Below are positions 54,721-64,000 of a stretch of 64,000 nt of DNA, piece by piece. Source of the stretch: Heloderma charlesbogerti (taxonomy: Eukaryota; Chordata; Lepidosauria; Squamata; Helodermatidae); the NCBI GenBank assembly GCA_026122225.1, contig JANEZZ010001952.1, positions 62,001 through 126,000 on the forward strand. Direction: 5' to 3'. Position 1 is the first letter of the stretch, and each line of letters begins with the position of its first letter. The position numbers were made by a program, and so were the translations under genes. Under the pieces are notes generated by a model. That model had not been told where the DNA came from and ran no database searches. It worked only from the letters and a program-made list of their open reading frames with translations.

Positions 54721-54921
54721 CTTACCTGATCCATTTATCCCTGCATGAGTCAAGACTCCCATATTTTGCTAAAGACTGTTGCGTTTCTTGCAGTGAGGGA
54801 GAGATGAAAGAGGTAAGGCACCAATAGGAAATGAACAGAAAACCAACTTTCCAAAGTTCTGTTTGCAACAGACAATGCAGCAGAACTGAATGGCGCTGGT
54901 GAGCTCCCAAGTCTTGCCAAC
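54721..54921. other. unclassified spacer
   Basis: No repeat or coding signal before FB7. Confidence 0.35.
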
Positions 54922-54929
54922 CTTGGAGG

Positions 54930-55955
54930 TAGGGATGTCAGAGAATTTCGCCATGAATCTCAGGGAGGCCGAATGCCAGCGCATTCGGCCCCCCGAAATC
55001 GGTGGCGAAACGGTGTGCCCCCCCGCCCCCCCCGGACGGGACTTACCTTGGGCGAATCTTCCTGGCGGTGGCGGCGGCCCGGTGGCGGTCTGGCGGTGGT
55101 GACGGCCGGTCTTCTGACCAGCTGCCGCTGCCGCCATTTCCAGTAAAAAAACCAAAAAAACAAAAAAACATGATAGGCTATGTAAAGATTTACGTAGCCT
55201 ATCACGGCTAGATTTTTTAAAAATACCGTGATAGGCTACATAAATGTTTACGTAGCCTATCACGGCTGAGTAAAACAAAAAACAAAAAAACGTGCGTACG
55301 CAAATGGCAGTGCCCATGGGTGCCGCCATTTGCATTCCTTATTTTGGCACGTCTAGTCTATGTAAACATTTACGTAGACTACGGCAAAAATAAGGGGAAC
55401 GCAAATACTGTAGCATCTATGCTATTTGCGTTCCCCTTATTTTCGCCATAGTCTACGTAAATCTTTACGTAGACTAGACGTGCCAAAATAAGGAACGCAA
55501 ATGGTGGCACCCATGGGCACTGCCATTTGCGTACGCACGTTTTTTTGTTTTTTGTTTTACTCAGCCATGATAGGCTACGTAAACATTCACGTAGCCTATC
55601 ATGGTATTTTTTTAAAATCTAGCCCATGGGCGCCGCCATTTGCGTACGCGCGTTTTTTTTTTTTTTTACTCAGCCGTGATAGGCTATGTAAACATTTACG
55701 TAGCCTATCACAGCTGACTGCAGGGACGCAAACGGACCCGGCCAGCCAGGATTCGGGGGGGGGAGGGACGGAGCGCCTCCCCCCCCGGCCAGAACTTCAG
55801 GGGGGGGACGGAGCACCTCCCCCCTGGCCAGAATTTCGGGGGGGAGGGACGGAGCGCCTCCCCCCCAGCCAGAATTTTGGGGGGAGGGACGGAGCACCTC
55901 CCCCCCACCTCAAATCACATTTCGTTAAAAGGTAAGTGACTTTCGTACATCCCTA
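54930..55955 (-). mobile_element. FB7: longest hAT-like foldback element
   Basis: TAGGGATG...CATCCCTA with a perfect duplication CTTGGAGG (54922-54929, 55956-55963). Beta end left. Six X palindromes (near 55170, 55228, 55354, 55446, 55565, 55674). The right side has one extra Y-X unit compared with FB5, so arms are unequal. The alpha arm carries four tandem units of about 40 bp (55740-55910), each with GGGACGGAGC(G/A)CCTCCCCC. Minus-strand ATG at 55137 opens 30 codons (MAAAAAGQKTGRHHRQ...) to AAG|GTAAGT at 55047/55046. The alpha donor AAAAGGTAAGTGAC is intact. Confidence 0.92.
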
Positions 55956-56049
55956 CTTGGAGGTTTCCTCTTCTGCTGTTTTTGAGTTTCTTTGCAACTG
56001 GTCTCATCAAAACCAGGCCTGCAACTGAAAGGCAGGAAACAACCTCGAT

Positions 56050-56110
56050 GGTTGTTGGGGTTGGACCCGATGGTCTTATAGGCCCCTTCCAACCCTAATA
56101 TTCTATGAAC
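56050..56110 (+). mobile_element. CR1 3'-end fragment
   Basis: GGGGTTGGACCCGATGGTCT to CCTAATATTCTATGA, the last 60 bp of CR1. Confidence 0.85.
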
Positions 56111-57189
56111 ACTTGCAGTGCACATGTACCTCACCACACATACAACACCCCATCCATAGGATACAAATCCACCAAAACTAGGGCAAGTTTCAGGACTGCA
56201 CTTGTTCCAGTTAACACTGGGGTGGGGGAGAGAAAGCTGCAGCACAGACACATGCATTGACAGAAAGGAGCATGGCCTCTGCATCATTTATCTTAAGAAG
56301 AAAGGATCGTCTCGCAAGACAAAAATCAATCAGACGTAGAAGGTGAAACACCAAAAGCTCATTACGCTAATTAGTGGCAGTGTGTTCAAGCTATCGAGAG
56401 GCAAGGGGGAAGCTGACAAAGTGATGCTTCAGAGGAGCATTTGCCCAAGAGGAAGCATTATGCACTGTGGCTTCATTAGTGGGAGCTGAAATGAGGAAGG
56501 GACCCCCCCACATACCCACTGCTGTGATATCTCCCCTCTGTAAGCAGGGACGAGACCTTCAGCAGTATCATTAAGCTGGTTGGCAGCCAGATGGCACAAA
56601 TGCCACTTGGCATGTTGAGCTTCTGACATGTGCGTGTGCCTGTTGAAAATACAGATGAGAAGGGAGAAGCGGGAACCTCGGTCGAAATGGCGCGGAGGCC
56701 TCTTTGTCCATCGCTTAGGGCTGTCTCAGCTGTGTAAAGTGGCCAGGTCTCCTGAGACGTGGGGGAAGGAGCTGGCAGGGGGAGGAGAAGGTGTCTGGTA
56801 GGGCAGGAGTGGAGCTTAGTGGGCCATGAGAAGGTGGAATTAGGATTGCCAGGTCTCAGGGCTTGACCTGAAGTTTCAGTGCTTTTGTCCTCTCCTGACC
56901 ACAAGCAGATGCTCACAAGGTAAAACAGACACCTGTGGGTGGCTTAGTCAGGCAGTAAGTAGGTCAAGTTAGGGTGGAGTTGTAGGATCTTGGCTATCTC
57001 CAAGCTGACAGCCTGCTCTGATAAGCTCTGGAGGTGAACTGAGGCCTTCATCTACCGCTGTGCGCAAATGGCCTCTTGAAATTCTCCACCCTATTTGAGG
57101 GCAGAGAAACCGAGGAGACAATTTCACTGAATTTCTCCAGAGAGAGAAGAAATTCTCAACTGTTTCTCATGATGTATGTATGTATATAT
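56111..57189. other. single-copy-looking DNA
   Basis: No repeat is recognised. 56330-56400 contains CATTACGCTAATTAGTGGC, a homeodomain-site-like word in unique-looking sequence and a weak conserved-element candidate. A 146-codon minus-strand frame (56476-56916) lacks any domain or codon bias and is not called. Confidence 0.4.
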
Positions 57190-57720
57190 GTATTCTTTTC
57201 ATTTCTATACCACTCAATAGCCGAAGCTCTCTGGGCAGTTCACAAAAATTAAAACCAAAGAGCACACAATAAAACAGTATAAAATATATAAAACATTAAA
57301 ACCACAGTATAACAATACAACCAGAATAAAACCAGAATAAAACCTAGCAGCAATGCAGGGATTTAAAATACAGATTTAAAACACCAAAGCTAAAAGTCTA
57401 GAAAGCTAAAATGCTAAAATGCCTGGGAAAATAAAAAGGTCTTCACCTGGCACCGGAAGGAATTCAGTGTAGGTGCCAGGCAAGCCTCACTAGGGAACTC
57501 ATTCCACAGCCATGGTGCCACAGCAGAAAAGGCCCTCCTCCTACTAGCCACCCGCCTCACTTCCTTTGGCAGGGGCTCACAGAAAAGGCCGCTGAGGATG
57601 ATCTTAAGGTCTGGGCAGGCACATGTGGGAGGAGGTGATCCTTCAGATAACCTGGCCCCAAGCCATTAAGGGCTTTTAATGTTAATACCAGCACTTTGAA
57701 TTGGGCCCGGAAATGGACTG
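57190..57720 (-). mobile_element. L2-like LINE 3' end
   Basis: Inverse of the 4777-5151 layout: TTTCTATACCACTCAATAGC, CGAAGCTCTCTGGGCAGTTC, A-rich 3' UTR, AATAAAAAGGTCTTCACCTG, GAACTCATTCCACAGCCATG, GCCACAGCAGAAAAGGCCC. It extends further 5' than the other copies (GCCATTAAGGGCTTTTAATG, CACTTTGAATTGGGCCCGG). Confidence 0.75.
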
Positions 57721-57722
57721 CC

Positions 57723-57771
57723 AACCCCTGCCAATGGTGAGCTCAGGTAGGGCTCACCATTGGCAGGGGTT
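57723..57771. other. perfect 20-bp hairpin
   Basis: 57723-57742 (AACCCCTGCCAATGGTGAGC) is exactly complementary to 57752-57771, with a 9-base loop TCAGGTAGG. It sits at the 5' edge of the L2-like copy. It could be a foldback created during LINE insertion (twin priming) or a tiny MITE. Confidence 0.85.
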
Positions 57772-58580
57772 GTAGCACAGCTTCTTTCTTTTTTTTCCTA
57801 AGAGGTTTGGGGCTTTTTGTGCTCCCACTGCAAGTGGCGACAGCATCAACTGTGTTGGCAACATTGCCCCCATCTTATATCCACCACAGTGCAGGTGTGT
57901 GTGTGTGTGGGGGGGGGCAGTGTGGTGTCTAGCTCCAGGAAAGGGGTGGAGCTAGTGCTGTGACAAAATCTGCCCTTCAATTCCCTGAAAGTTTTATTCC
58001 ACCATGAAAGAGGCTTCCATTCTTTTATCTCATTTTCAGGGTGCTTTACAGTTTATTTTTGTGGTGGTTTTGAACTTACCTAATCACCATGAGGCAGCTG
58101 AGGGTGCTGTGTGTGAGTTTTCTTTTTAATATACATATCTCCATTGCTCTGCAGCCTGCCAGGCTGCCTATACTTCCTGGTCTGAAAAAGCCCTATGGGT
58201 GGAATTACCTCATGATGTCTTCCCCTGGGCTTTAATTGAAGTGCAGGAAGCCAAGGATGCTACATGCAGCCGGAGATAAGATCATACAATGAAAGACAGG
58301 ACACACATGCATACTGCTCGGCCACCTCCTGAGTAAGAAACCTGAACCCAATCCATGAGAATGTCTTCAAAATTTTCTTCTCCTTTGCATTTCTTTTGGG
58401 AAGCAATTTCTTTTCTAGCAAATTGCATGAGAACGGCCAAAAAAATGTGGGAGAATTTTGAGGCACAGACAGCACTATTTTTATCCCTCTTGGGCCAGAT
58501 GACTCCTCCCTGGCTGTGCCTGCTTCCTAAAGATTGGAGACTCTTAAAACAGGGGTAGGAAATGGGTGAAGGCTATCTGG
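57772..58580. other. unclassified
   Basis: 57899-57909 is a short (GT)n followed by a G run. No repeat family or gene is recognised. Confidence 0.4.
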
Positions 58581-58585
58581 GCCAG

Positions 58586-59154
58586 TGTCACGATTCCCTT
58601 GGGCCCCTCTTTCCTTAAGCTCTCACAAACACACAAAAGGAGAGACTTCAGTCTCATGCCTTTAATTCATTATTCACAGGTTCATTACAGATGCAAATCC
58701 TCGAGGACCCTCTGGCTACAAAGGAATGCCTCCAGGGGATTCAAATGGGTTCACCGAAAGTTGCCTGCAGTTTGAAATGGTGGCTACCTGGCTAGGCTAA
58801 CTTAGGGAGGGAGGTGTCCCCCCCTCGTGTGATACATTCCTGCATCGCCTCTCATGCATCGCTAACGGAGTCGACCATCTAAGCTCCACCCCTGATGTTT
58901 CCCTCTTAGCTCTGTGTCTCTGCCTGGCCTCCCTTAGGCCACAGACCTCAAGCCCCTCCTCCTCCTGCTCGGTGCTTCTCACAGAGAGGGGTAAGGAGGA
59001 AGCTTCATGCACGGCCATCTGGAAGTTGGTAGCCTGAGAAGCATGCCTACCCATATCTGGCCTGGCCTGTGAAAAAGCCTCCCCCAGTTCTGGCTGCTCC
59101 TCTTCTGAATCTGAGCTGCTAACTATCTCCCTGCACTCAGAATCAATCCTGACA
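58586..59154 (-). mobile_element. solo-LTR-like element, copy 2
   Basis: 569 bp bounded by TGTCACGATT and AATCCTGACA, a short inverted repeat with the TG...CA ends of LTRs. Flanks GCCAG and GTCAG match at 4 of 5, compatible with a 5-bp target duplication as in Ty3/Gypsy-type elements. On the minus strand AATGAATTAAAGGC provides a possible polyadenylation signal. Diverged copy at 5640-6186. No internal coding region is present, so it would be a solo LTR. Confidence 0.6.
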
Positions 59155-59198
59155 GTCAGGGGGTGCTGTATCTAGGGATCATATTGTAAAGTGTAGCG

Positions 59199-59445
59199 AG
59201 CCAGCATGGTGCAGTGGTTAGAGTGTTGGACTGGGACTCTGGAAATCTGGATCCTAGTTCCCACTCAGCCATGAAGCTCACTGGGGGACTTTGGGCCAGT
59301 CACTGACTCTCAGCCTAAGCTACCTTACAGGGTTGTTGTGAGGATAAAATGGAGAGGAGGAGGAGAACCATGTAAGCCACCTTGAGTTTCTTGCAGGAGG
59401 ACAAAAGGTGAGATATACATGTAATAATACAAATGAAATAGTTCA
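59199..59445 (+). repeat. tRNA-derived SINE (Sauria-SINE type)
   Basis: GAGCCAGCATGGTGCAGTGG head, GATCCTAGTTCCCACTCAGC B-box region, CTCTCAGCCTAAGC and ACAGGGTTGTTGTGAGGAT body, ACATGTAATAATACAAATG tail. Confidence 0.87.
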
Positions 59446-59845
59446 GGGGTGGGCTATGATTCAAGGAGCTCCTGGTTCTGGCTTAGTGCTGAGGTGTCGG
59501 TCTGGGTTCACAGCCTTCACAGCTTACGCCGCTGGTCTTCCTGATCCAGGTGGCTTCCCCTCTTTTGTTTCAAAGTCCTGGCTGCTGCTAAGGTCAGGGT
59601 CATGACAGTTTTGGTCTTCTTCCCAGGGTTGCCAGAGAAAGGAGTAAAATGTTAAGGATAGTGAAAATAACAAAAGAGCAGACTCCACCCACCCCCAATC
59701 TTGGTTGGAGTGTTTCTCCCATTTGCCCTGCCCCATCTGTCCACTGGGCACAACCAACCTCTTCTCCTGAGCAACTGAGTACTATTATCTCCCTGTGTCA
59801 GGTGCCACCAGATTTTGCCTGATTCCTCCGAGCTCCACTCCACTC
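59446..59845. other. unclassified
   Basis: No recognisable repeat. Ends at the abrupt start of FB8. Confidence 0.35.
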
Positions 59846-60339
59846 CGAGCGTTGCCCTTATTTTCGCCGTAGTCTACGTAAATCTTTACGTAGACTACAG
59901 CGACCAAATAAGGAACGGGAATGGCGGCTCCCTATGGGGGCCGCCATTATCCGTACACACTTCTTTTTTTTTTTAAAGTCACCCATGATAGGCTACGTGA
60001 CGATTGACGTAGCCTATCACGGCTGACTTTGCAAATCTAGCCGTGATAGGCTATGTGAATTGTCACGTAGCCTATCAGGGGGCGTTTTTTTTTGTTTTCT
60101 TTCATCACAATGGCGGCGGCGGCAGCCGGTCGAAAGACCGGCTGCCGCTCCCGCCTCGCTCGAACACCCGCCGAACCGCTGGCCGGACCAGCCACCGGGA
60201 GGGACATTCGGTGAAGGTAAGTCCCGTCCCGGGGGTGGGGTGGGGTTCGGAGGATTTCTCCCCGAAACTTGTTCGGGGGGCCGAACACGTTGGCGCTCGG
60301 CCCCCCGAAGTTTCGGGGAGAAATTCTCCGCCAACCCTA
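59846..60339 (+). mobile_element. FB8: right half of a foldback element
   Basis: Starts at TTGCCCTTATTTTCGCC, which in FB6 lies at the exact centre of the palindrome, and runs to CAACCCTA (one mismatch to CATCCCTA). The whole left arm and its terminus are absent, and no duplication is found. X palindromes near 59868-59902, 59986-60022 and 60040-60080 correspond to the right half of FB6. The beta arm has a 13-bp perfect hairpin with GAAA loop (60119-60148). ATG at 60110 opens 34 codons (MAAAAAGRKTGCRS...); a TGA is the last full codon before AAG|GTAAGT at 60217. Confidence 0.88.
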
Positions 60340-60924
60340 CTTGAAAGGTCTGCAGTTCCTCTTCCTGACCAACTGTCCTGGTGGCACAGTGGGTAGGGAA
60401 CCCTATGCAAGAATTATGATCTGGACCAGCAAGCCTGACTAGTAATTGTATTTCTTCTTCCATAGATAAATGTAGATTATGGAGTGTTGTGTAGACTGTG
60501 TGAAATGTCGCAAAGGAAATGTGTTCAGGGAGCCCTGGGAAATGTAGTCTGACAAATATTAGGTGCCCTGGGACAATTGCATTTCCCAGGCTACCTGCAC
60601 ATGCTGCTCTAGCAGGATTTCACACACCAAGGAAGAGTCAGAGAGATTAAGAAAGAGAGATTTGGAAAGAAGTCAGAATGAGACCTTCCCTTCCCCATTG
60701 ACATATGTAGCCTAGAATCTGCCAGGCTCAACGAATCATGTAACACCAGAACGTCCCCCCTCCCCACCATGCCACCAGACTGTCTTTAGGTTCCCTGCCC
60801 ATGCACCCACCCACTCACTCACCTGTATGCCTGCCTGCCCATGTTACTTGCCTGCTGATGGCTCTGAACACCTGATAATCCTAATTTTATAGTGCCTGTT
60901 CCTGGTAGATGATGATTACTATAT
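60340..60924. other. unclassified with a short palindromic MITE
   Basis: 60530-60590: GCCCTGGGAAATGTAGTC and GACAATTGCATTTCCCAGGC are inverse arms. No other feature is recognised. Confidence 0.45.
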
Positions 60925-61330
60925 TTTAATTTCATTTTCATTCATTTATTACATTTCTGTACCACCCAGTAGTCTCTGGGCAGTTTAGAAACCTTAAAAC
61001 CTTAAAAAATACATTATAAAAACCATTTATATACAAACATATATAACCAGACAGCGCACACAGAGATACACACATATCTAAAACAATTTTGAAATATCAA
61101 CAATAAGAAAAGCCCAGGACCTGATTTAAAACCTCATCATTTGCTGCCAAATGCCTGAGAAAAGAGGAAGATCTTAATTGATGTCAAAAAGATAAACATG
61201 TTGGCACCAGGTGGGCCTTGTCAGGGACAACATTCCATAATGTATGCATTTATTTATTTCTTTACAACATTTGTATACAGCTCAATATCTAAACAGATTC
61301 TGGAGTAGTGAGCAACCATGTTAAAACTCT
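60925..61330 (-). repeat. L2-like LINE 3' ends, decayed
   Basis: Tail TTCATTTATTACATTTCTGT, then ACCACCCAGTAGTCTCTGGG and an A-rich UTR to about 61230 (GGCACCAGGTGGGCC). A second inverted tail (GCATTTATTTATTTC) starts at 61246. Confidence 0.55.
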
Positions 61331-63125
61331 GATTGTATGCGGGAGGGTGCAGCAGGGGTGGGTTGGGGGAAAGGTCAGCTCATATATAAATGCATGTGCA
61401 TGATTTCTAAGGCACCACCAGCTATTATGAAACTCAAATCTATGTGCGTTTTTCTTTTTTTCTTTTTTTTAAGAGGACGTATTAAGCTCAGTTTATCAGC
61501 ATTCCCTGCTTTAGAAGCTGGTGAAGCTTAGATTATTGTAGAATAATTAATTATAGTGTACAACAAGTGGAGAAGAGTATTCTGCCCTATGTCATGTGGT
61601 GGTGGTTAGGGAAAGTGTTCCGGCACTGATCTTGGTGTAACAATAAGGGTGTAATAACTGACATGCTGAAGGTTATGTACTAGCAAGCCCAACAGGGAGA
61701 AGGCTAAGGTTCAATCTTTGCCCCTAGCATTCCAGCTGAAGGGATAATTTTGATAAGGGAGAGCATTCAAACATGTGGTCCCCTATTGTGGATTTTTAGA
61801 ATTCTACTGCTTGGATGTTTCGGGATGTTCTGCTAGGCTCTGAGTCAATTACAAGCAGGCCATTCATCTTGGATGGAGTTGAGCTGTGTGAGTCATCATT
61901 GCAGAATCCTTTTGACCTGACCTCTTCCTTACACACTCCTTGAGGCTCCTGGGTCTTTTCTGTTTAGGAACACACACCTTCTTGCTCCAATAGCGATGCT
62001 GCAAGGACCAGCCAGCTGGTGCCTCTTTTTTTGTGTGGCCATGATTATGTGCGGAGTCAATCGTTTTAGCATTCAGGCCAGCTTTGTCTGGAAGTGGCAG
62101 GTGGGGGGCAGGAAGAATAATGCACAGACAAAGAAGGTACAGAAAAGCATATTGGAAAGGATTCATTCACAAAAATGTCTGCTCATGCCCTGTGGCTTTT
62201 CATCTGTGCCTTGTTATGTGCTCACAAAATGGTCTGAAGCTTTGTAAACCCTTGGCAAAGTGACAGCATGGGCTGTTCTCTCTCCTTGAGTCTATCAGGG
62301 TGAGGAATCTCTTGGGGATCATGCTGGTGAAAGCCCTTTGGCTAACCCAGGTGCAGAACTGATGGCTTCCAGAAGGAACTGACAAAAGGCTATCTCTTGG
62401 GCTCGGAGATGCTATTCCTGGGAACCAAGGAGATGCTGCAATTTTACACTAGGCTGACCTGGAGCATACTAATAATGTTACAGGAAGATAAATGGGGAGT
62501 CTCTCGTTATCGCTGATAAAAAGCTGTAGTGCAAGTAACTCACTGGGGCTGTTGACGGATTCAATGATTTTTAGTTGATTTTGCTTTTAACCTGTGAGAT
62601 GGTTACATTCAAATGCCTTTGCATATCACCACCTGCTGGGGGAGCAACATCAGGAGAAAGCTATTGCCTTGAAGCCCTGCTTGTGGCCTTTCTAGAGACA
62701 TCTGGTTGGTCACTATGAGCAACAGAATCCTGTACTAGATGGACCAGTGGTCTGATCCAGCAAGGCTCTTCTTATGTTCAGTACCAAAACCTCAGTATAA
62801 TACTTCCCCCCCCCTTAAAGATATTGAAGAAAATAGCAGATAGGGGTGCCATTTCAGATTCCAGTTTGTGAGTGGGTTATGACAAGACTTTAGTGAGAGG
62901 CAAGATTCAGAGTCGTTCCATGGTGTACTTTTGGACACATTCAAGGTTGAATTGGCCCTCCCCCTAAAACCAGTGTATTTTAAGAGTGATTAAATTTCTT
63001 TTTTTCTAAAGCATACCTCACCAACTATTAGAGCACAGTTATCACTATTGGACAACCACATTTTTAAGAAGTAGAAAAGGGCTTTGTGCATTTGACATAC
63101 ATCTGTGGTCTGTAGGCCTATTAGG
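61331..63125. other. long stretch without genes
   Basis: Mostly single-copy-looking. 62735-62785 is a plus-strand CR1-like 3' fragment (GGTCTGATCCAGCAAGGCTC, TTCTTATGTTC). T run at 61452-61471, C run at 62805-62813. A 100-codon minus-strand frame (61864-62166) shows no domain. Confidence 0.42.
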
Positions 63126-63262
63126 TCACAATCCTAGGTAAGTTTAGGCAGAAAAAAAGTCCTACAACACCCAGCATTCCCCAGCCAGCCATGGTAGCTA
63201 GGGAATGGTGGAAGCTCTAGGTGTTTCTTTCTGTCTAAACATGCATAGGATTGCACCCTTAG
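63126..63262. repeat. palindromic MITE, complete copy
   Basis: CACAATCCTAGGTAAGTTTA at the left mirrors TAAACATGCATAGGATTGCA at the right; GCAGAAAAAAAGTCC mirrors TTTCTTTCTGTC; CAGCCATGG lies at the centre. It is the complete form of the fragments at 4310, 26960 and 49900. Confidence 0.75.
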
Positions 63263-63281
63263 TGTGTAGAACATAGGCCTT

Positions 63282-63450
63282 CATGAGAAGCAGGGCCTTT
63301 TTGGTTATGGCCCCAGTGCTTTGAAATGCCTTCCTACGAGAGGTTTGTATGTCCCCCTGGCTCTGTCTTTTCAGAGGCAATTCAAGATTCTTCTTTTCCA
63401 AGGAGTCTGAGTTGACATAGTCATTGTTTTTGCTGCTGCTGTGTACTGAT
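63282..63450 (+). repeat. L2-like LINE 3' part
   Basis: AAGCAGGGCCTTTTTGGTTA, GGCCCCAGTGCTTTGAAATG, CCTTCCTACGAGAGG and TTTTCAGAGGCAATTCAAG follow the L2-like layout (LFGYGPSALKCLP-type frame). The tail is lost. Confidence 0.5.
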
Positions 63451-63463
63451 GATTTTTATTGAT

Positions 63464-63668
63464 TAAGAGTACACTCCTATGCACGGATGCTCAGAAGTAA
63501 GTTGTGCTGAGTTCAATGGAACTTACGTCCAGGTAAAATTGTGTATAGGATTGCAGCATTAGGGTGTAGGATGGCAATCCTGCCATCCTATACACACTTA
63601 CTTGGCAGTAAGCCCCATTGAACTCAGTGGGACTTACTTTTGAGTAGACATGCATAGGATAGTACTGT
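63464..63668. repeat. two adjacent palindromic MITEs
   Basis: 63464-63560 (ACACTCCTATGCACGG to TGTGTATAGGATTGCAGC) and 63572-63668 (GCAATCCTGCCATCC to GCATAGGATAGTACTG) share the GTTCAATGGAACTTAC / CCATTGAACTCAGTGGGAC core in opposite orientation. This family is very common in reptile DNA. Confidence 0.7.
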
Positions 63669-64000
63669 TACTTTGTCTTATGTATTGGAAATTTTTATTT
63701 TTGTTTCTGTGTGTGTGTATTTAAATGAAAAGCATTATAGACATTTTAAAATATAAACAAAATGAAATGCAAACTCTCAGTCTCACCAATTAAATTTTCC
63801 CTCACCAATTAAATCTGGCCTGCAATGATTTAATCATGAGAACTTTCCGCTGACAAATCTACTGATTAAACCAATTAAAATTTGGGACCGTATATTTTAC
63901 ATCTTACGTCCTGGAACCACTTTTTGGGGAAAAGCAATAAAAAGATCCCTTCCATCTGTACCTTTCCTCTTTTCTTCAGGCATAAAAAACCTTGAATCAT
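63669..64000. other. no recognisable feature
   Basis: A/T-rich end of the window with short direct duplication CTCACCAATTAAAT (63781, 63800). No repeat family or gene is seen. Confidence 0.4.

Noticed and set aside
56476..56916. 146-codon minus-strand frame
   Set aside because: No domain, no compositional bias and a competing frame on the same strand; no support beyond length.

Overview
This window reads as vertebrate, almost certainly squamate (lizard or snake), non-coding DNA. I found no convincing host exon, tRNA, rRNA or CpG-island gene start on either strand. The squamate call rests on the combination of repeats: a Bov-B (RTE-clade) LINE fragment, CR1 LINEs ending in repeated ATTCTATGATTCTA-type units, several copies of a tRNA-derived SINE of Sauria-SINE type, a second tRNA-derived SINE, and L2-like LINE 3' ends with AAATAAATA or GTAA tails.

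The dominant feature is a dense set of at least 18 non-autonomous DNA transposons. They have short inverted termini of the form TAGGGATG...CATCCCTA and, in most copies, 8-bp target-site duplications, which is the hAT pattern. They fall into several interior families and cover roughly 11 kb, about a sixth of the window. The most striking family (called FB here, eight copies: 2961-3687, 10163-10840, 30601-31225, 33146-33959, 46735-47595, 47692-48667, 54930-55955, 59846-60339) is a ladder of alternating short palindromes. X-type palindromes are centred on TACGTAAA..TTTACGTA. Y-type palindromes are built from GCAAATGGCGGC and its complement. The whole ladder can itself be one large palindrome; the copy at 47692-48667 has about 470 bp of near-perfect self-complementarity. 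FB elements have two different ends. Both ends carry an outward-facing splice-donor consensus (GGTAAGT). One arm in every copy has an ATG followed by an open frame running to that donor.

Layout. 1-6.7 kb: dispersed repeats, FB1, and an 8-bp-TSD element split by an L2 insertion. 6.7-10.1 kb: quiet DNA, then a 1.55-kb CR1 with a nearly continuous reverse-transcriptase frame on the minus strand. 10.1-14.1 kb: FB2 and mostly single-copy-looking DNA. 14.15-15.05 kb: a 33-bp minisatellite with a 159-bp higher-order unit. 15-30 kb: quiet DNA with further hAT-like elements, one of them inside a CR1-like LINE. 30-45 kb: FB3, FB4, several hAT-like elements and a Bov-B copy with a 12-bp TSD. 46.3-48.8 kb: one CR1 copy split by FB5 and FB6. 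49-64 kb: more L2, SINE, solo-LTR-like and MITE copies, plus FB7 and the half-element FB8.

There are no operons or cooperating genes. What links the features is insertion history: nested insertions give relative ages. CR1 is older than FB5/FB6, the CR1-like LINE is older than the element at 25913-26578, and two hAT-like elements are older than the L2 copies inside them. No transposase is encoded here, so the hAT-like elements must have been moved by an enzyme encoded elsewhere. All family names are from memory and motif recognition; no database search was possible.
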